The notes under the pieces: generated by a model
What the model was told of the DNA's origin: nothing
The model's input: the letters and a program-made list of their open reading frames with translations, nothing else
Databases searched by the model: none
Position numbers and translations under genes: made by a program
In this document: positions 34,365 through 41,068 of the stretch, piece by piece
Position numbering within the stretch: position 1 is the first letter of the stretch
Layout of the letters: every line of letters starts with the position of its first letter
NCBI GenBank assembly: GCA_007116635.1
Contig: SKIB01000088.1
Coordinates: forward strand, 1-41,068
Length of the DNA stretch: 41,068 nt
DNA from: Saccharospirillaceae bacterium
GTDB taxonomy: Bacteria; Pseudomonadota; Gammaproteobacteria; Pseudomonadales; Natronospirillaceae
Direction of reading: 5' to 3'

Positions 34365-35437
34365 TAGGATTGTGCTCCTGTTGGTGGTAACTGCACCGGC
34401 AAATAAAGATCAAAACGAGTATTTCCTGGTGTACTGGCACACTCAATAATACCACCATGCTGGTTTGCAATCTGCTGTGCAATAGCCAAGCCTAGGCCAG
34501 TGCCTGATGCGCGACCACTGATCATAGGATAGAAAATGTTGTTGAGTAAATTAGCGTCAATTCCCGGGCCGTTATCAGTAATGCTCAGCCGTACTACTAA
34601 GCGGTGACAGCGGGCACCAATGGTAAACTGACGCTTAATTCGAGTGGCTAGAGTTAGGGTCGGTGCGGCCGAGCCGGACTCTTGTAAGGCTTGCAAGGCG
34701 TTGCGACCAATATTAAGTACCGCCTGAATCAAGGCCTGATAATCTGCCTGAATATCGGGTAAACTTGGGTCATAATCACGAATGATCTCAACTTCACTGG
34801 CTTCGGCCTTTAGCAGTTGAACCACATATTCTAAAACCTGATGCACATTGGTTGGCTCTAGGTTAGGCAAGGCATTGGACCCCAGCATGCGATCGACTAA
34901 ATGACGCAGGCGATCCACTTCGCTGATGATCACCTGGGTGTATTCTTGTAAAGCCGTGGTTGGCAGCTCAGCGGCTAATAACTGCGCCGCGCCGCGAATG
35001 CCTCCCAAGGGGTTTTTTACCTCATGTGCAATGCCACGCACCAAATGCTTAGTGGTTTCTTGCTTGGCTAACACCTCTTCTTCTCTACTGATTCGCAAGA
35101 GGCGGTCAACGACCTGAACTTCTAGCACTAGATAAAGCTTAGCCTGGAACTCATGACTGGAAATGACCATATCTACCCAAGTTCGTCGGTCATCAAGGGA
35201 CACAAACTCGACCTGTCGCTGGGACAGAGTACCTAACTGAGTCAGTGAGTGCTGCATACTCATTAACAGCTGGCCATCTACTCGAAACAAAGACTGTACT
35301 GGCTCACCATAGGCTCGAGCTAAACTTTTCTGACATAAAAGCTGTGCCGAGCTGTTCAAGTAGCTCACATGAAGTTGCTGGTCTAGCACGACGACAGCAC
35401 TGTGCTGGGCGTCAAGAAGCTGCTCAAAAGAGATCAA
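34364..35437 (-). CDS. ntrB: Nitrogen regulation sensor histidine kinase NtrB
   Basis: Cytosolic kinase/phosphatase controlling NtrC in response to PII. The 357 residues have no membrane segment: a PAS domain (about 5-115), the dimerisation and phosphotransfer helix with H138 in IAHEVKNPLGG, and the ATPase domain with N box GRNAL, DNGPGI and GTGLGLAI. Its start at 35437 follows the family (MISFEQLLDAQHSAVVVLD). glnA, the usual upstream neighbour, is not here. A candidate sigma-54 promoter and NtrC-like site upstream suggest autoregulation. Confidence 0.97.
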   Translation of the reverse strand: MISFEQLLDAQHSAVVVLDQQLHVSYLNSSAQLLCQKSLARAYGEPVQSLFRVDGQLLMSMQHSLTQLGTLSQRQVEFVSLDDRRTWVDMVISSHEFQAKLYLVLEVQVVDRLLRISREEEVLAKQETTKHLVRGIAHEVKNPLGGIRGAAQLLAAELPTTALQEYTQVIISEVDRLRHLVDRMLGSNALPNLEPTNVHQVLEYVVQLLKAEASEVEIIRDYDPSLPDIQADYQALIQAVLNIGRNALQALQESGSAAPTLTLATRIKRQFTIGARCHRLVVRLSITDNGPGIDANLLNNIFYPMISGRASGTGLGLAIAQQIANQHGGIIECASTPGNTRFDLYLPVQLPPTGAQS

Positions 35438-35492
35438 AATTCTGGCCTAATTTAAAAAAGATGGAATACCATGATAGCTTACAACCTAAGCA

Positions 35493-35508
35493 AGCAAACT
35501 TCAGGCCA
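35493..35508 (-). promoter_or_regulatory. Candidate sigma-54 promoter of ntrB-ntrC
   Basis: On the minus strand, TGGCCTGAAGTTTGCT has GG and GC exactly ten bases apart, a full TTGCT -12 element, and TGGC plus G in the -24 half. The predicted start is near 35482, about 45 bases before ntrB. Confidence 0.5.
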
Positions 35509-35577
35509 TAAATCCAAGCATCAAACAAGAGTCAATGCACTAAAAAGGCGCAAAACCAAGGCTCCAACCACAAATAT

Positions 35578-35594
35578 TGCACCAAAACAGTGAA
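35578..35594 (-). promoter_or_regulatory. NtrC-binding-site-like sequence
   Basis: On the minus strand, TTCACTGTTTTGGTGCA resembles the NtrC consensus dyad (TGCAC, A/T-rich middle, GGTGCA). The right half is a full match and the left half deviates at one base. It is centred about 100 bases upstream of the predicted sigma-54 start, a typical enhancer distance, and begins just past the stop codon of the acetyltransferase gene. Confidence 0.5.
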
Positions 35595-35597
35595 CCA

Positions 35598-36032
35598 TTA
35601 AAGGGGATAAGCCCAGAGTACACGCTCACCCTCAGGCCCTATCTTGACGAACTGACAATGATCCATCAAGAAGTCGGTTGCAGAGTTTTGCTTACAGCTG
35701 AGCAGCAAGCGCTGATCACAAAATTCATGGCGTAAATAGTCTATCATTTGTCGAGCTACACCACGGCGTCTGGTGGTTTTACGCACCGTCAGCCATTTGA
35801 TGCGCATAGCCCCCTGATCCTCTATCAACCAGCAACTGCCTAATAGGCGATCATTAAATCTGGCCACAAACAACTCGCCCGGATTGTTGGCTAATTTTCG
35901 CTCTACAAAGCCCTCTGGCGCTTCACCAGCGAACATCCAGCTGGGTGCCTCCTGATAAATCTTATACAGATCATCACGATCGCGTTCGCTTAGGAGGGAC
36001 AAATCTTGGTATCGTTCAATGCTAATGGGCAT
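35598..36032 (-). CDS. PanZ-like GNAT-fold acetyl-CoA-binding protein
   Basis: 144 residues from the ATG at 36032, which has GAGGAA 7 bases upstream; the open frame runs 119 codons further back through the hisB start and is not real there. The GNAT motif A is WLTVRKTTRRRGVARQMIDYL, and the upstream ARFNDRLLGSCWL strand resembles E. coli PanZ (PanM/YhhK), which binds acetyl-CoA and matures or inhibits PanD in pantothenate synthesis. The DRDDLYKIYQEAPSW start also fits. The C-terminus is longer than E. coli PanZ, and panD is not in this window, so the specific role is inference. Confidence 0.7.
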   Translation of the reverse strand: MPISIERYQDLSLLSERDRDDLYKIYQEAPSWMFAGEAPEGFVERKLANNPGELFVARFNDRLLGSCWLIEDQGAMRIKWLTVRKTTRRRGVARQMIDYLRHEFCDQRLLLSCKQNSATDFLMDHCQFVKIGPEGERVLWAYPL

Positions 36033-36132
36033 AAAGGGTTCCTCTGCTGTGTTGCTCGTGTAAAGCCACCAGATGTTGGGGGTCTGATTAGTTTGACGCG
36101 CACGAATGATTTTGATCATTATTTTTTGGTTA

Positions 36133-36161
36133 ATGCAATCAAGATGCCATGGATTTATAAT
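36133..36161 (+). promoter_or_regulatory. Candidate promoter of the hisBHF operon
   Basis: A perfect -10 box TATAAT lies at 36156-36161. The matching -35 region (ATGCAA, 36133-36138) is poor at 17-base spacing. The hisB ATG is about 30 bases downstream. No attenuator-like His-rich leader peptide was seen. Confidence 0.4.
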
Positions 36162-36191
36162 GAGGGCAATCCATGACAAAGGCAGGACAGT

Positions 36192-36782
36192 ATGGCCCGC
36201 ACCTCTTACATTGAACGCAACACCAATGAAACCAAGGTTAAGGTACGCCTTAACCTCGATGGCACCGGCCAAGCTAAGTTTGACACTGGCCTGCCCTTTC
36301 TTGAACACATGATGGACCAGATCGCCCGCCACGGCCTGTTTGATCTGGACATCAGCTGTCAGGGTGACACCCATATTGACGACCACCACAGCGCCGAAGA
36401 CATCGGCATCACCCTAGGCATGGCCTTTGCCGAGGCCTTGGGCAACAAAAAGGGCATCTACCGCTACGGTCATGCCTATGTACCTTTGGACGAAGCCCTG
36501 TCCAGAGTGGTGATTGATTTTTCAGGTCGTCCAGGCCTTGAGTATCACTGCAAACTGACCCGTGCCACCCTGGGTCGTTTTGACACCCAACTGTTCCGTG
36601 AGTTTTTCCAAGGCTTTGTTAACCATGCCTTGGCCAGCCTGCATATCGACAACCTCCGTGGTGAAAACGCGCACCACCAGATCGAAACCGTGTTCAAAGC
36701 CTTTGGCCGCGCACTGCGCATGGCCTGTGCGGTGGACGAGCGTCAGGGCGATAACATTCCTTCCACCAAGGGCTGCCTGTAA
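36192..36782 (+). CDS. hisB: Imidazoleglycerol-phosphate dehydratase
   Basis: Sixth step of histidine synthesis, a manganese enzyme. The 196-residue monofunctional form lacks the phosphatase domain fused in E. coli. Metal-binding histidines are visible in the paired motifs [39 protein letters not shown] and [12 protein letters not shown] lies just before the ATG. Its stop overlaps the hisH start by one base (TAATG). Confidence 0.98.
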   Translation: MARTSYIERNTNETKVKVRLNLDGTGQAKFDTGLPFLEHMMDQIARHGLFDLDISCQGDTHIDDHHSAEDIGITLGMAFAEALGNKKGIYRYGHAYVPLDEALSRVVIDFSGRPGLEYHCKLTRATLGRFDTQLFREFFQGFVNHALASLHIDNLRGENAHHQIETVFKAFGRALRMACAVDERQGDNIPSTKGCL

Positions 36783-37423
36783 TGCAACGAATTGCCATCA
36801 TTGATTACGGCATGGGCAATCTGCACAGCGCGCAGAAGGCCCTGCAACTGGTGGCCGGTGATCAGGCCGAGGTCATCATCAGCCAGCAACCCGAGCAGAT
36901 CGAAGCGGCTGACCGTGTGGTACTGCCCGGTGTCGGCGCCATGGGGGATTGCATGCAGGCCTTGGTCAGCAGTGGTTTGGATCAAAGCTTGCGCCAAGTG
37001 CTGGCTCAGGGCCAGCCCTTATTGGGCATCTGCGTTGGCATGCAAATGCTGATGCAATCCTCAGCCGAAAGCGGCGGCACCCAGGGCCTTGGTATCCTGC
37101 CTGGTCAACTGACTCGTCTCGCTGGTGGCCTTGATGCTCAGGGCCATAAGCTCAAGGTGCCACACATGGGTTGGAATCAGGTTAGGCAAGAGCCGCACCC
37201 ACTGTGGCAGGGCATCAACGACCATAGCCGTTTTTACTTTGTACACAGCTACTGTCTGCCCGCTGGCCTTGAACGCAGCATCGGCCATAGCCAACACGGC
37301 CAAGAGTTCACCGCCGCCGTGTCGCACAACAACCTCTTTGCCACCCAATTCCACCCCGAAAAAAGCCATCAGGCTGGCCTGCAACTGCTGGCCAACTTCG
37401 TGCGCTGGTCCGGCCAAGCCTAG
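36782..37423 (+). CDS. hisH: Imidazole glycerol phosphate synthase, glutamine amidotransferase subunit HisH
   Basis: Class I amidotransferase delivering ammonia to HisF. The catalytic cysteine is in [10 protein letters not shown] (about residue 83), and His-Glu are in [11 protein letters not shown] near the C-terminus. [10 protein letters not shown] and [11 protein letters not shown] are family marks. The 213 residues are normal. It forms a 1:1 complex with HisF, whose gene follows after only 8 bases. Confidence 0.98.
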   Translation: MQRIAIIDYGMGNLHSAQKALQLVAGDQAEVIISQQPEQIEAADRVVLPGVGAMGDCMQALVSSGLDQSLRQVLAQGQPLLGICVGMQMLMQSSAESGGTQGLGILPGQLTRLAGGLDAQGHKLKVPHMGWNQVRQEPHPLWQGINDHSRFYFVHSYCLPAGLERSIGHSQHGQEFTAAVSHNNLFATQFHPEKSHQAGLQLLANFVRWSGQA

Positions 37424-37431
37424 GAGCAATT

Positions 37432-38193
37432 ATGGCATTAGCAAAACGCATCATTCCCTGTTTGGATGTCGACAAGGGCCGAGTGGTCAAGGGCGTGCAG
37501 TTCGTTGACATCCGTGACGCCGGTGACCCTGTCGAAGTGGCGCGCCGCTACAACCAAGAAGGCGCTGATGAAATCACCTTTTTGGACATCACCGCCAGCC
37601 ATGAAGACCGCGACACCACCCTGGACACCGTCAGACGCATGGCGGCCGAAGTCTTCATCCCGCTAACCGTGGGCGGCGGGGTTCGCACTCTGGAAGACAT
37701 CCGTAATCTGCTCAACGCCGGGGCAGACAAGGTGTCGATCAATTCGGCGGCGGTCTATAACCCTGAGTTTGTCCGCCAAGCCAGTCAGCGTTTTGGCAGC
37801 CAGTGCATTGTGGTGGCCATTGATGCCAAGCAGGTCGATGACCACTGGGAGATCTTCACCCATGGTGGGCGCAAACCAACCGGCATCAACGCCGTAGATT
37901 GGGCAAAAAAAATGGCAGACCTGGGCGCTGGTGAAATCCTGCTTACTTCCATGGATCGAGACGGCGTCAAATCCGGCTTTGACCTTGGGCTAACCAAGGC
38001 CGTGGCTGATGCGGTTGATATTCCGGTCATTGCTTCTGGCGGGGTTGGCAATCTGCAGCATCTGGCCGATGGCGTGCTTATTGCTGGCGCCGATGCGGTC
38101 TTGGCGGCCAGTATCTTCCATTTTGGCGAGTACAGCATTGGCCAGGCCAAGGCGCACATGGCGGCGCAAGGTATTGAGATGCGTTTGGATTAG
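37432..38193 (+). CDS. hisF: Imidazole glycerol phosphate synthase, cyclase subunit HisF
   Basis: Beta/alpha-barrel that makes imidazole glycerol phosphate and AICAR. Catalytic Asp residues are in [15 protein letters not shown] (residue 11) and VVAIDAKQV (about 130). Phosphate sites are TVGGGVR and ASGGVGN. The 253 residues are usual. The closely related hisA barrel gene, normally between hisH and hisF, is absent. HisF identity is clear from CLDVDKGR and the interface arginine region, so this is not a mis-called HisA. It is convergent with mgtE across 16 bases. Confidence 0.98.
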   Translation: MALAKRIIPCLDVDKGRVVKGVQFVDIRDAGDPVEVARRYNQEGADEITFLDITASHEDRDTTLDTVRRMAAEVFIPLTVGGGVRTLEDIRNLLNAGADKVSINSAAVYNPEFVRQASQRFGSQCIVVAIDAKQVDDHWEIFTHGGRKPTGINAVDWAKKMADLGAGEILLTSMDRDGVKSGFDLGLTKAVADAVDIPVIASGGVGNLQHLADGVLIAGADAVLAASIFHFGEYSIGQAKAHMAAQGIEMRLD

Positions 38194-38209
38194 GGCCATC
38201 TAAGCCGCC

Positions 38210-39559
38210 CTAAACCAGGGGCGGCAAAATGGCCACGGCAATGGCAAAGTAGATCACCACACCAGCGGCGTCGGCAATGGTGGTGATCAAAGGGCCTGAG
38301 GCCGTAGCAGGGTCAAAGTTAAGCTTGCTAAGAATAAAGGGCAGGCACATACCAATCAGACTGCCGACCACGACCACCAGCATCATGGTCAGAGCCACCA
38401 CCATGGCGATGTCGACCCCGCCGCGCCAAAAGCCGATCATGGACACCGTCAGCGCCATGGTTATGCCAAGGGCCAAGGACACCGAAACCTCTTTGAGCAG
38501 CATCGACGCCCAATCTCGCATTTCCACATCGCCAGTACTCAGAGCACGCACCATCAGGGTAGCGGCCTGCGAGCCGGCATTACCCGCACTGCCAACCAAG
38601 AGTGGCAAGAAGAACACCAGCACCACATTGGCGGCAATGGTGTCTTCAAACATGGCAATGCCTAGGCCTGAAAGCAAATTACCAAACACCAGCAACACCA
38701 GCCAATAAATGCGCTTTTGGTACAGCATGCTGAAGGTAGCCGTTTTGATGCTACCGACCATGGCCCCAACCGACGAGGCCTTGTGCATGATCTCGGTGGC
38801 CTGCTCTTCTTGCACGTCAAAGGCATCGTCATGGGTCACGATACCCACCAGCATGCCATTGGCATCCAACACCGGCAGGGCCAGCAAGTCATAGTCAGCA
38901 ACCATGCGCGAGGCATCTGAGGGCGAGGCATCCACCGAGACCCATACCGGCTCGGGGCGCATCACCTGCTCAACCTTGGTTTGCGCATTGGCCAGTACCA
39001 GTTCAGTTAAGGAGACCGTGCCTATCAGTTGGCGGTTTTCATCCAAGACATAGGCCACATAGATGGTTTCTTTGTCCAGAGCCTGAGCACGCAGAGCCTC
39101 GATGGCGCGTTTAGCGCTGAGGCTGGGATGTAGGGTGGCATAGTCCGAGGTCATGATCGAACCGACCGAGCCTTCAGGGTAGGAGGTTAAGCGGCGCAAA
39201 TCTTCGCGCTCCGCCGTTGCCAGAGCTGGCATCAGGCTTTCTTGCACCCCTTCCGGCAACTCTTGGTAAAGGTCAGCTCGTTCGTCTGAGTTCATTTCAG
39301 TAAACAAGCGCGCCAAATCACGACGACTAAGGCCTAGCACCAGTTGTAGCTGCCTGGCTTCTTCTAAATAGCCTATGGTTTCGGCTTGCAGCTCGACATC
39401 CAGCATGGCAAAAAACTGCTGTGCTTGCTCGGTTTCAGCCAGATCAATGATGTCGGCAATATCGGCAGGGTGAGCATTGCCAAAGAAATCGGTCATGGCC
39501 TGAATATCCCCTGCTTGCGAACGCTCTATTAACTGCTGCAGCTCTTTGCCATCACTCAT
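38210..39559 (-). CDS. mgtE: Magnesium transporter MgtE
   Basis: Homodimeric magnesium channel. The N-terminal helical superhelix domain spans about 10-130, and the paired CBS domains that sense cytosolic magnesium about 135-250. A connecting helix follows, then five transmembrane helices from about residue 285, including LPLLVGSAGNAGSQAATLMVRAL and the metal-site aspartate region near PLITTIADAAGV. The ATG at 39559 has AAGAGG five bases upstream; a GTG two codons earlier is less well spaced. The 449 residues are normal. Confidence 0.97.
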   Translation of the reverse strand: MSDGKELQQLIERSQAGDIQAMTDFFGNAHPADIADIIDLAETEQAQQFFAMLDVELQAETIGYLEEARQLQLVLGLSRRDLARLFTEMNSDERADLYQELPEGVQESLMPALATAEREDLRRLTSYPEGSVGSIMTSDYATLHPSLSAKRAIEALRAQALDKETIYVAYVLDENRQLIGTVSLTELVLANAQTKVEQVMRPEPVWVSVDASPSDASRMVADYDLLALPVLDANGMLVGIVTHDDAFDVQEEQATEIMHKASSVGAMVGSIKTATFSMLYQKRIYWLVLLVFGNLLSGLGIAMFEDTIAANVVLVFFLPLLVGSAGNAGSQAATLMVRALSTGDVEMRDWASMLLKEVSVSLALGITMALTVSMIGFWRGGVDIAMVVALTMMLVVVVGSLIGMCLPFILSKLNFDPATASGPLITTIADAAGVVIYFAIAVAILPPLV

Positions 39560-39678
39560 GCTCACCTCTTAGAATCAAGCTTGTTCAATCAAGCTTGGCA
39601 GTATAACCAGCTTAGATGACATTTGCTTTAGTCCAGCAGTCAGACTGAGCAAAAATGTGCTCAGGCGGCATATCTGCG

Positions 39679-40041
39679 TTAGAGCCCAAGATCTTGCTGC
39701 ATCCTCAGTGCCTCTTGCAGCACTAATAATTGCAGTCGCTGCCCTAGAGTATCGAAGCCTAATTGTTGCAGTAAACGAATATCAGAAAGAAAGCTAGCAA
39801 AGCAAGGTTGAACCAAGAATTGTCGCAAGGCTGCGCGACGGAAACGCATTAGTTGAATTAGGGTGAGTTGTGAGTGCCTCACTAAAACAAGGGTTTGTTC
39901 TGGCTGATCACCTAAAAGTAACCTCAAGGGGTACTGCCTGAGCTGTAGACGGATTTCATGATGCAGGTCGGTGCCTTCAAGCAGGCTTAAATCCGTGGCA
40001 TAGCCTTCCAGCCAGCGCAGTACAGGGGTGTCGTCTAACAT
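39679..40041 (-). CDS. Hypothetical protein
   Basis: 120 residues, not recognised. The ATG at 40041 has GGAG eight bases upstream, which supports translation; a TTG two codons earlier is less likely. It is rich in Leu, Gln and Arg, probably mostly helical and soluble, with no signal peptide or membrane segment. It lies between mgtE and the divergent mscS gene, likely a single-gene unit. The Gln-rich style matches neighbouring genes, so there is no sign of transfer. Confidence 0.55.
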   Translation of the reverse strand: MLDDTPVLRWLEGYATDLSLLEGTDLHHEIRLQLRQYPLRLLLGDQPEQTLVLVRHSQLTLIQLMRFRRAALRQFLVQPCFASFLSDIRLLQQLGFDTLGQRLQLLVLQEALRMQQDLGL

Positions 40042-40199
40042 AGTCAAGTCTCCGTGAGCCGCCTGTCTTTTTATCGGCGTCTTGTGACTCAGGTTTAACT
40101 TTTTTGCTCGCTATCATGACTTTTTTTTCATCTAATAGCAGTCTAGTGGTCTTCAACTCATTGAGGGCCGATCTTTGCCACCTATTAAGGACTAACCAG

Positions 40200-41012
40200 A
40201 TGAATGATTTTGATTTGATACAACTCCTGCAAACCTTTGTCATGCCTTGGGCTCCCAAGGTATTACAGGCCATTTTGATCTTTGTCCTTGGCCGTATTGT
40301 GGTCAAAATTGTGGTACGCATCAGCGATACCCTGATCCGCCGTACGCCACTGGACAACATTTTGATACGCTTTGCCACCAGCCTGATCAGCAGTCTGCTG
40401 ATGCTGATTGTGATCATTGCTGCCCTGAATCCATTAGGGGTAGACACCACCTCTTTGATTGCTCTGATCGGTGCTGCGGGCTTGGCCGTGGGCTTGGCCA
40501 TGCAGGATTCCTTGAAAAACTTTGCCTCGGGCGTGATGCTCATTACCTTTCGTCCTTTCAAAGAGGGTGACTTTGTCGAAGTTGGTGGCTCAACCGGCAT
40601 CATTGAGCAGATCAACATCATGTCAACCGTGATGCGCTCTGGTGACAACAAAGAAATTATCATTCCCAACTCGGCCATCTATGGCAACACCATGACCAAT
40701 TTCAGCGCCAGACCAACTCGCCGAGTAGACATGGTCTTTGGCATTGGCTATGAGTCCGACTTAAAGAAAGCCAAGGAAGTGCTAATAGATATTGTTAAAC
40801 AAGATCCAAGGGTGCTGGCTGAACCCGAGCCGGTAATCGTAGTGGGCGCACTCAACGACTCCAGCGTCGATATTCTGGTGCGCCCTTGGGTGAATAACGC
40901 CGATTACTGGGGTGTGTATTGGGCCATTCATGAAGCCGTAAAACTGCGCTTCGATCAAGAAGGCATCAGCATTCCATTTCCGCAGATGGATGTACATCTG
41001 AAACAACAGTGA
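40200..41012 (+). CDS. mscS: Small-conductance mechanosensitive channel MscS family
   Basis: Heptameric channel releasing solutes on hypo-osmotic shock. 270 residues from ATG 40200, which has AAGGA nine bases upstream; an earlier in-frame start at 40104 adds a stretch without resemblance. Three transmembrane helices (about 17-38, 52-76 and the pore helix about 80-105) are seen. The pore helix has the Gly/Ala pattern ALIGAAGLAVGLAMQDSLKNFASG. The beta domain with PFKEGDFVEVGG and the C-terminal alpha/beta domain with IPFPQMDVHL follow. Length and motifs match E. coli MscS. Confidence 0.96.
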   Translation: MNDFDLIQLLQTFVMPWAPKVLQAILIFVLGRIVVKIVVRISDTLIRRTPLDNILIRFATSLISSLLMLIVIIAALNPLGVDTTSLIALIGAAGLAVGLAMQDSLKNFASGVMLITFRPFKEGDFVEVGGSTGIIEQINIMSTVMRSGDNKEIIIPNSAIYGNTMTNFSARPTRRVDMVFGIGYESDLKKAKEVLIDIVKQDPRVLAEPEPVIVVGALNDSSVDILVRPWVNNADYWGVYWAIHEAVKLRFDQEGISIPFPQMDVHLKQQ

Positions 41013-41034
41013 TTCGCCATCACTGAGCCCAACC

Positions 41035-41061
41035 AAAGCAAGGCATGTCCTTGCTTTTTTT
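41035..41061 (+). terminator. Rho-independent terminator of mscS
   Basis: AAGCAAGG and CCTTGCTT form an 8-bp perfect stem with a CATGT loop, followed by seven T. It lies about 23 bases past the mscS stop. Confidence 0.9.
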
Positions 41062-41068
41062 ATGCCTA

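Noticed and set aside
36033-36389. Long N-terminal extension of the PanZ-like protein
   Set aside because: The extra 119 codons are antisense to the start of hisB and its promoter; the ATG at 36032 has a good ribosome site and matches GNAT length.
37432-38193. HisF gene as a mis-called or fused HisA
   Set aside because: [15 protein letters not shown] and the 253-residue length are HisF-specific; no second barrel or fusion is present.
39977-40678. 233-codon minus-strand frame opposite mscS
   Set aside because: It is the antisense of a clear MscS channel; the Ile/Ser/Arg-rich translation has no domain.
24-41068. CRISPR array or direct-repeat array anywhere in the window
   Set aside because: Reading both strands by eye gave no regularly spaced direct repeats; the only repeats are inverted ones.

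Overview
The window is chromosomal DNA from a gammaproteobacterium. The evidence is the classic linked order ftsH-folP-tpiA-secG-tRNA-Leu-rimP-nusA-infB-rbfA-truB-rpsO, together with an MSHA-type pilus locus, ntrBC, ettA and a monofunctional hisB. Gene content would fit a marine Oceanospirillales-like lineage, but that placement is a guess. There is no sign of phage, integrase, insertion sequence or CRISPR.

Layout. Bases 1-610 carry the end of a rhomboid protease. From 11.3 kb down to 0.7 kb, on the minus strand, runs the housekeeping block: protein quality control (ftsH), folate (folP), glycolysis (tpiA), secretion (secG), tRNA-Leu(GAG), then transcription and translation factors. yhbY diverges from ftsH. 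The expected neighbours rlmE, glmM and pnp are not in their usual slots. At 12.1-16.2 kb lie a short Ppx/GppA protein, ettA and glyA. At 16.28-16.76 kb is a non-coding, GC-rich stretch made of nested inverted repeats. It is followed by a CLC-type transporter with fluoride-clade signatures, htpX, and a glycogen cluster (glgB, glgX) that ends in an overlapping ribosome-hibernation-family gene.

From 24.0 to 32.0 kb an 11-gene operon encodes an MSHA-like type IV pilus: split MshI (PilM-like and PilN-like), a PilO-like MshJ, a small unknown protein, the MshE motor ATPase, the MshG platform, and five pilin-like proteins. The usual secretin and several accessory genes are absent. MshE carries a c-di-GMP-binding MshEN domain. 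The 240-residue protein encoded just upstream appears to have a degenerate copy of the same domain, aligned residue for residue. A convergent PilZ gene adds a second candidate c-di-GMP receptor. Both the msh operon and the PilZ gene have sequences resembling sigma-54 promoters.

Next come ntrB-ntrC, with a candidate sigma-54 promoter and an NtrC-like site upstream, and a small coupled unknown gene. A PanZ-like acetyltransferase follows, then hisB-hisH-hisF with no hisA between hisH and hisF, then mgtE, an unknown gene, and an MscS-family channel with a strong terminator at the window edge.

The most novel-looking elements are the MshEN-like partner of MshE within a reduced MSHA locus, the possible sigma-54 link between pilus, PilZ and nitrogen control, and the inverted-repeat element at 16.3-16.7 kb.
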